A stretch of DNA of 64,000 bases from Pseudopithomyces maydicus (taxonomy: Eukaryota > Ascomycota > Dothideomycetes > Pleosporales > Didymosphaeriaceae): assembly GCA_026873275.1 (NCBI GenBank), contig JANTUC010000007.1, positions 434,001 through 498,000 of the forward strand. The letters run 5' to 3'. Under the pieces are notes generated by a model. That model had not been told where the DNA came from. It did not search any database and saw only the letters and a program-made list of their open reading frames with translations. A program made the position numbers and the translations under genes. Positions 58,335-64,000 of the stretch are shown here, in pieces (positions within the stretch are counted from its first letter, which is position 1; each line of letters begins with the position of its first letter).

Positions 58335-59537
58335 ATGGCAGCGATAGCTCCTCTTGCTGGAAGTTTTGCACTCATCTTTGGAGGATGTTGTTCTAATGTA
58401 AGTCTGGGAACGCAATGGTACCCCACATGTCTAACAATTCTAGGTATACTGCCTCGAGGCCATCGTCAAGTATGTCAACCAATCTGGAAGAGGTAACTCT
58501 GAGACCCAGCTGACCCAATATCAGACACGAACCTGACAGCGGACTACTCATCACTCTTTTCCAGTTCATCTTTACTTGCTTGTCGACTTTGCACTATCAA
58601 TTCGACCCCAGATACCGCTTTTTTGTCAAGCCATCGCCTGTGCCGTTCCGAAAATGGGTCATCAGTGCAGCTTTGTTCTTCACGGTCAACATGATGAATA
58701 ATTGGGCGTTCGCGTTCAATATCTCTGTCCCAGTACACATCATTCTACGCAGCTTCGGCAGCGTGACCACCATGTGTGCAGGTTACCTTCGAGGCAAGAA
58801 GTACACGCCTGTCCAGGTTTTCTCTGTTGCTGTGCTTACGCTTGGCGTCATGGTCTCGGCATGGGCAGATGCACAATCTAAGGTACGCAGCCAAATTTAA
58901 AGCATTGAATCAGTTTTGACTTCTACAGGGCAAGAAACTTGATACGACTGGTATCGATTATACGAGCGCCTCTTTCGAGATGGGGCTCCTCATCCTGCTT
59001 GTTGCGCAGCTACTCTCAGCCTATATGGGCGCTTACGTTGAAGACATCTATCTGGAGTACGGCAACCACTGGAAGGCCAATCTCTTCTACTCCCACCTTC
59101 TCTCCCTCCCGCTCTTCATTAATTTCGCACCGATCCTTTACAGCCAATTCACTCGGCTTTCGGCATCGCAGCCCTTCTCTGTACCACCGGCTCTCGCAGA
59201 AAGCCTCCCGCCTACAGTTCACAAGGCTCTGGCTTCAACATCGCAGCATGTCATCTTCCTCACAGCCAATGCGGTTACGCAGTTATTGTGCATCACCGGG
59301 GTCAACATTTTGAGTGCAAATACAAGCGCGGTCACGGTGACAATAGTGCTGAACATCAGGAAATTAGTGAGCTTTTTGTTGAGCATCTGGCTGTTCGGCA
59401 ACCAAATGAGTGGGTTGATGAAAGTGGGTGCGGCGATGGTCTTTGGCGCTGGTGCACTGTATGGATGGGAAACGACTTACAAGATCCCACAGCGAAAGAG
59501 GGCTGCAGCAGCAAAAGAGGGAAAGAAGGCACAGTAG
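58335..59537 (+). CDS. YEA4: UDP-N-acetylglucosamine transporter, UAA/SLC35B family (Yea4-like)
   Basis: Exons are 58335-58397, 58444-58469 (26 bases), 58525-58882 and 58929-59537 (351 residues), in frame. About ten helices are expected; clear blocks are GSFALIFGGCCSNVYCLEAI, HEPDSGLLITLFQFIFTCL, VNMMNNWAFAFNISVPVHII and LRSFGSVTTMCAGYL. The C-terminal half (ANAVTQLLCITGVNILSANT, NIRKLVSFLLSIWLF) is typical of nucleotide-sugar transporters. Yeast Yea4 supplies UDP-GlcNAc to the ER lumen for chitin and N-glycan synthesis. The protein ends Lys-Lys-Ala-Gln, a KKxx dilysine signal, which supports ER location. The tail before it is Lys/Ala-rich (KIPQRKRAAAAKEGKKAQ). Confidence 0.92.
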
Positions 59538-60013
59538 GTGCGTGTGCAGTGCGGTTGGGCTTGTGCTGTCAACGGTGGGATGGAATGACGTCGTTTTTTT
59601 TTTTTTTTCCAAAGACAGTGTACATTGCCATAGATCGATAGAGCCCTCGCGATAGATGCGTAACAGGCACATTATATTTTGTCGCATTTCTACAGCGCAG
59701 TTTTGTCTATAGTTGCATGTCCAAAAATAAATGTCACGTGTCGGAATTGAAGCTGGAGGTACCGCATCGGGCCTGGCGCTTGGCGTGGTGCTTGCAAGGG
59801 GCAACTTGCGGCCAAAAGATTAGGTGTTCTTAGAGGGGGCCGCGCTGAGCATCAACAACTCGGGGACCGCGCTCCTTTCTGCTTTCACTTCTCTTCACCT
59901 CCCTTTTGATATTTGTGCTGGTGAGTGCCCACCTTGGCATTGGCCATCTAAAAGTTGGGATTAATTGTACTGATAGATTGCGCGCAGGGAGCTTGCGGAG
60001 CTATTAGCCCACC
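59538..60013. other. intergenic, YEA4 3' side and PMT2 promoter
   Basis: No gene is seen. A run of T occurs near 59595-59608, and a CACGTG core at 59733-59738. Confidence 0.55.
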
Positions 60014-62464
60014 ATGTCCTCACCATCTGGCGTGCGGCAGCGCGGCACGAAGGACAAGAATCGACCGACCACGCCGAACCCGAGCGCCATCCCTGATTAT
60101 GTCGACAGTGCTGTTGAGAAGGCGAAGCGCGAGTTCAAGACGAACCAGGGCTCGGAATGGGACTACAAGATTGCTATTGCCGTCATTACTGTGCTGGCTT
60201 TCGTAACCCGCTTCTGGGGCATCAACCATCCGGACCAGGTCGTGTTCGATGAGGTGCACTTTGGAAAGGTACGTGACCTTGCAGATGGCGACGAGTCATG
60301 CTACTCTATATACCATTACGCCAGCGAGGCTGACAGGTGCTTAGTTCGCTTCCTACTACCTGCAACGAACCTACTTCTTCGACGTCCACCCTCCTTTCGG
60401 AAAGCTCCTCTTCGCCTTCGCCGGCTGGCTTGTCGGATATGATGGCAGCTTCCTCTTCGAAAACATCGGCGACTCGTACATCACGAACAAGGTCCCATAT
60501 GTCGCATACCGCGCCATGCCCGCGACCATGGGTGCTCTTACCGTTCCCGCCGTCTTCATGATTATGTGGGAGTCTGGATATTCGCTGCCAGCCTGCATCA
60601 CTGCAGCTGGTCTTATGCTCTTCGACAATGCCCACATCGGCCAGACGCGCTTGATCCTCCTCGATGCGACCTTGATCTTCTTCATGGCCCTTTCCGTCCT
60701 CGCCTATATTCGCTTCTACAAGCTCCGCCATGTTCCCTTCAGTCGTAAATGGTGGAAGTGGCTGCTCTTGACTGGCGTCTCATTGAGCTGCGTTATCTCG
60801 ACTAAATACGTTGGTGCCTTCACCTTCTTCTCTATCGGCGTTCCTGTCCTCATTGATCTGTGGGACTTGGCCGATATCAACCGCCGCCAAGGTGCTCTGA
60901 GCCTTCCGGATCTTGGAAAGCATTTTGCTGCTCGCGCCATTGGCCTCATCGTCATTCCGTTCCTTCTCTACCTTTTCTGGTTCCAGGTCCACTTTTCCAT
61001 CCTCAGCAGGTCTGGACCCGGAGACGACTTCATGACTCCGGAGTTCCAGGAAACCTTGAGCGATAATGTCATGACTCTCCAGTCGGTAGGCATCAACTAC
61101 TACGACTCGATCACGATCCGCCACAAGGAGACCAAGGTCTACCTCCACAGCCACACTGACCGCTACCCCTCCGATACGACGATGGTCGTGTTTCGTCACA
61201 AGGACAGCAGGTTACCGGATACCCCCACAACGATACCAACAACCACTGGCAAGTCTTGCCCGTCAAGCCGTTGGAGAGCACTGAGGGTCAGCGTGTTAAG
61301 ATTGGTGATGTTGTTCGTCTCCGTCATATCATCACCGACTCTATGCTTCTGACACACGATGTTGCGTCCCCATACTACCCCACCAACCAGGAGTTTACTA
61401 CCATGAATATGGAAGAGGCCAACGCTGGTCGTTACAACGACACCCTGTTCGAGATCAAGGTGGATCCTAAGGGCAAAGGCGATTTCAAGACCATGTCTTC
61501 CCAATTCAAGCTCATTCACGTTCCCACCAAGGTTGCCATGTGGACTCACACCACGCCCCTCCCCGACTGGGCATACAAGCAGGCCGAAATCAACGGCAAC
61601 AAGAACGTCCAGCAGAGCAGCAACGTCTGGTACGTCGACGACATTCCTTCTCTTCCGGCGGAAGACCCCCGCAATAAGAAGGAAGTCAAGCAGGTGAAGC
61701 ACTTGTCTTTCCTCCGCAAGTACATCGAGCTCCAGCGCGCTATGTTCTACCACAACAACGCCCTGACCAGCTCCCACCCTTACGCCTCTTTCCCCGCCTC
61801 TTGGCCCTTCCTCCTCCGTGGTGTCTCTTTCTGGACACACAACGACACCAAGCAGCAGATCTATTTCCTTGGTAACCCCATTGGCTGGTGGATCGCTTCT
61901 GCGCTCCTTGCCGTCTTTGCCGGTATCATCGGTGCGGACCAACTGGCTCTCCGCCGGGGCATCGAGGCTCTCGACCAACGTAAGTATCCTAATCATCCTC
62001 TCATCCCCATAATCTGCAAGGTTTTTTTCTAACATCGCCCAGGCACTCGCTCCCGCCTTTACAACTCCACCGGCTTCTTCTTCCTCACCTGGGCCGCCCA
62101 CTACGTCCCCTTCTACATCATGGGCCGCCAACTCTTCCTCCACCACTACCTCCCCGCGCACCTGGCCTCCGTCCTCGTCACCGGCGCCCTCGTCGAATTC
62201 ATCTTCAACATCGAGCCCGTCGAGGCTAACCCCCCCACCACCGTCACCGCAAAGGGCCACAAGCGCACGCTTAGCAAGCCTGTCCGCGAGCGCGTCACCA
62301 CGCAGAGCTTGCTCGGCAGCTGGATTGCGTGTGGTGTCATTCTGGCGGCTGTCGGATGGTGCTACTTGTACTTTGCGCCGCTGACGTACGGAAAGCCGGG
62401 GCTGAGCGTTGAGGAGGTGAATAACAGGAAGTGGTTGAGTTACGATTTGCACTTTGCGAAATAA
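60014..62464 (+). CDS. PMT2: dolichyl-phosphate-mannose protein O-mannosyltransferase, Pmt2 family (apparent frameshift)
   Basis: Exons are 60014-60268, 60345-61979 and 62043-62464, about 770 residues when corrected. The ER-membrane catalytic loop has the essential Asp-Glu pair in VVFDEVHFGKFASYYLQRTY. Then come YFFDVHPPFGKLLFAFAGW, NAHIGQTRLILLDATLIFFM and WFQVHFSILSRSGPGDDFMT. MIR-type lumenal repeats follow (GDVVRLRHIITDSMLLTHDV, KLIHVPTKVAMWTHTTPLPD), and then the C-terminal helices. Pmt2 proteins pair with Pmt1-type partners to add mannose to Ser/Thr of cell-wall and secreted proteins. The frame breaks at a run of four C (61166-61169), between SHTDRYP and LRYDDGRVSSQGQQVTGYP. The exon sum (2312) is one base short of 3n. 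Confidence 0.94.
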
Positions 62465-63270
62465 GCTGCAGGAGGCCGAGGAAGCTGTGTGAGAAGAGAA
62501 GAAGGAGCTGGCGAGGAAGAAAGGGAGGTGGTTGGCCGAGTGTGAGAAAGATGATGGTGGTAGTAGTAGTAGTGATGGATGGGGGGCTTGCATACGTGCG
62601 GATCACTCTTCAAATTTTTCGTCTTAGCGTGTAGGGTATACTTAAAAAGCACAGCGTGGCGCTGAAGAAATGGTGGTGATGTGTAGCTTTGACTGGTCTT
62701 TTTTTCTTTGGGTTATATCCACGCTGCTCTGCTGCTATCTATCTGCTGAGGTGACACTGGTTCGGTAGTGCGTATCGGTAGAGAATTTCATATGTATGGT
62801 TTGATTGAAGAGCTGTGCGCAGTGTGATGTCGTCAATAGCCATGTCAGTGAGTGAAGAAAAGTGCTTGAGTTAACAATGATGGTACGTTGTGGAGGAGGT
62901 ATGAAAAGCTGATACTATTAGCCTGGCCATTGTGTGCCCTTCTGTGAAAGGGAAATTAGAATCACTGGTGGATGTGTATAAACAAAAGTGTTCTCTAGCT
63001 GCATGCCATATCATCGATCTTCTGCCTATCTAATGTCATAATCATAGCTAACATATCAAGCAGCAAGAAAAATTCCCATGAGTCGTCCGAGCATTCCTTT
63101 GAATGCTTCTGTACCAGAAACCACAGAACAAACCCGATCCTGTCTAAACACGCTGTACCAATTTACCATTCTCTACCATCGCCACCATCACCCAATCCCC
63201 CAATTTCATTAGTCCCCATTACTCCTTATCCCTCTACTGTATCCATCCCCGAAGATTACACACACCCTCC
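62465..63270. other. convergent intergenic spacer PMT2 / AMP deaminase
   Basis: About 800 bases, AT-rich in its right half, with T runs near 62700. No gene is seen. Confidence 0.6.
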
Positions 63271-64000
63271 TCACAAATCCTCATCATCCGTATCCGCCTC
63301 CTCCATAACGCTCGTATCCTTGAACGCCACCCGTCCCGGTGTTTGCCCCGCCGCCGCAGGCGCAACATCACTGCTCTGAATGCTGCTCCTCCGCCTACGA
63401 CTAACGACGCCGGGGAACATTCTAGGCTCCGCGCCGTCGATGGTGACCACGCTCTGCGTGCGGCGAAGATCTCCGAGAGACTCCTCCGGAGACATGACAC
63501 CCGGGGTGTCCTTCGTGCGCGTTGGGGACGCGGGCTGGGTGCGCGACTCGCCTGTCGGGATGCGGGCTTGCTGCGTAGAAGTGTGGTACGCCGGGGAAGC
63601 TTCTCGAAGCCGTTGGGGTGGTCCTGGAAATTTGCGGTCGAGGGGTGCGTGTGGAGGGACGCCACGGGGGACCCGGGGTGCGTCGCGAGGTTTGAGAGGG
63701 GAGTCTGCGGGGGAGCGGAGTCCGGCTGGAGGTTTGAGGTGGTGAGTGCGTTCGAGCTGGTCTGGGAGGCGCGGGTGTAGCGCTCGATCATTGCGAGTTC
63801 GGCCATGAGGGTTTCGTGGCGGAAGGCTTCGCGGATAGAGGGGACGTTTGACTTTGCGACGTCGTTGCCCGAGACGCCGGGGAGGTGGTAGTTGGGGCCT
63901 AGGAAGCGTTGTTTGATGACGTGCTCGAAGCCGGATTGTTCGACCGAGTGCTTTGCGAGTTCGCACATGTCGACGGCGCTGAGCTTGTAGATTTGCGCGG
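63271..64000 (-). CDS. AMD1: AMP deaminase, C-terminal end (5' part outside window, apparent frameshift in tail)
   Basis: The minus-strand frame enters from beyond the window as QIYKLSAVDMCELAKHSVEQ, continuing SGFEHVIKQRFLGPNYHL and KSNVPSIREAFRHETLMAEL. This is the conserved end of the metal-dependent AMP deaminase barrel (AMP to IMP plus ammonia, purine nucleotide cycle). After it comes a disordered Ser/Pro/Thr tail. The literal frame (stop at 63234) turns Arg-rich. The other frame instead gives a fungal-like tail (TKDTPGVMSPEESLGDL, EPRMFPGVVSRRRRSSIQSS, EEADTDDEDL) with stop at 63271. The switch fits one lost C at the run 63593-63596 or at 63615-63618. I placed the end at 63271 on that basis. 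The tail assignment is less sure than the core. Confidence 0.87.
   Translation of the reverse strand, partial: RANLQAQRRRHVRTRKALGRTIRLRARHQTTLPRPQLPPPRRLGQRRRKVKRPLYPRSLPPRNPHGRTRNDRALHPRLPDQLERTHHLKPPAGLRSPADSPLKPRDAPRVPRGVPPHAPLDRKFPGPPQRLREASPAYHTSTQQARIPTGESRTQPASPTRTKDTPGVMSPEESLGDLRRTQSVVTIDGAEPRMFPGVVSRRRRSSIQSSDVAPAAAGQTPGRVAFKDTSVMEEADTDDEDL

Noticed and set aside
61196..62593. 465-codon minus-strand open frame
   Set aside because: It lies entirely opposite PMT2 coding sequence, where GC-rich third positions keep the antisense frame open. The protein is a Val/Glu/Asp-rich shadow without domains.
1..64000. CRISPR array, prophage, rRNA operon, intact transposon
   Set aside because: There are no spaced direct repeats, no integrase, transposase or reverse transcriptase motifs in any long frame, and no rRNA-like sequence.

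Overview
The window is nuclear chromosomal DNA of a filamentous ascomycete (Pezizomycotina; a plant-associated Dothideomycete-like fungus is my inference). The evidence is short GT-AG introns of about 46-210 bases with CTAAC/CTGAC-like branch sites, fungal protein families (Ypr097w-like, Rax2, Cft1, Bub2, Pmt2, Yea4), a secreted rhamnogalacturonan lyase, and genes on both strands with no operons. I see no CRISPR array, rRNA, convincing tRNA, intact transposon or virus. The DNA looks GC-rich in genes and more AT-rich at about 13.4-16.8 kb, 20.8-22.1 kb and 46.5-50.7 kb; this was judged by eye.

Layout: eIF4A 3' end (+, 1-414); Nudix CoA hydrolase (+, 1062-2266); Ypr097w-like PX protein (-, 2629-5803); Ars2/SERRATE (-, 6680-9560); TspO (+, 10379-11246); dienelactone hydrolase/NTF2-like fusion (+, 11956-13377); two divergent unknown membrane proteins (-, 13639-14900; +, 15256-15968); rhamnogalacturonan lyase PL4 (+, 16858-18612); disordered protein (-, 18758-20782); MFS drug transporter (+, 22171-24038); Rax2 (+, 26386-30124); Cft1/CPSF160 (-, 31135-35797); LMBD1-like transporter (+, 36168-38070); Bub2 (-, 39090-40245); SulP sulfate permease (+, 41743-44328); Erv46 (+, 44950-46460); broken F-box gene (-, 48350-49603); Sdh1 (-, 50769-53026); RPL3 (-, 53927-55262); Cdc55 (+, 55788-57615); Yea4 (+, 58335-59537); Pmt2 (+, 60014-62464); AMP deaminase 3' end (-, 63271-64000).

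Most genes are housekeeping: translation (eIF4A, uL3), RNA processing (Ars2, Cft1), respiration (Sdh1), cell cycle (Bub2, Cdc55), polarity (Rax2), secretory pathway and wall (Erv46, Yea4, Pmt2). Accessory functions are the pectin-backbone lyase, the MFS exporter, the sulfate permease and the uncharacterised membrane pair.

The strongest unexpected signal is that nine conserved genes (Ars2, TspO, the DLH fusion, Rax2, Cft1, Bub2, Erv46, Pmt2, AMP deaminase) each carry exactly one apparent one-base loss in or next to a short C run of the coding strand. In seven of them exon-length arithmetic independently shows that one base is missing. Systematic under-calling of C/G runs in the assembly is the simplest explanation. 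Automated gene models will be truncated or mis-spliced at these points. All exon coordinates here were worked out by hand from splice signals and remembered family conservation; no alignment was run.
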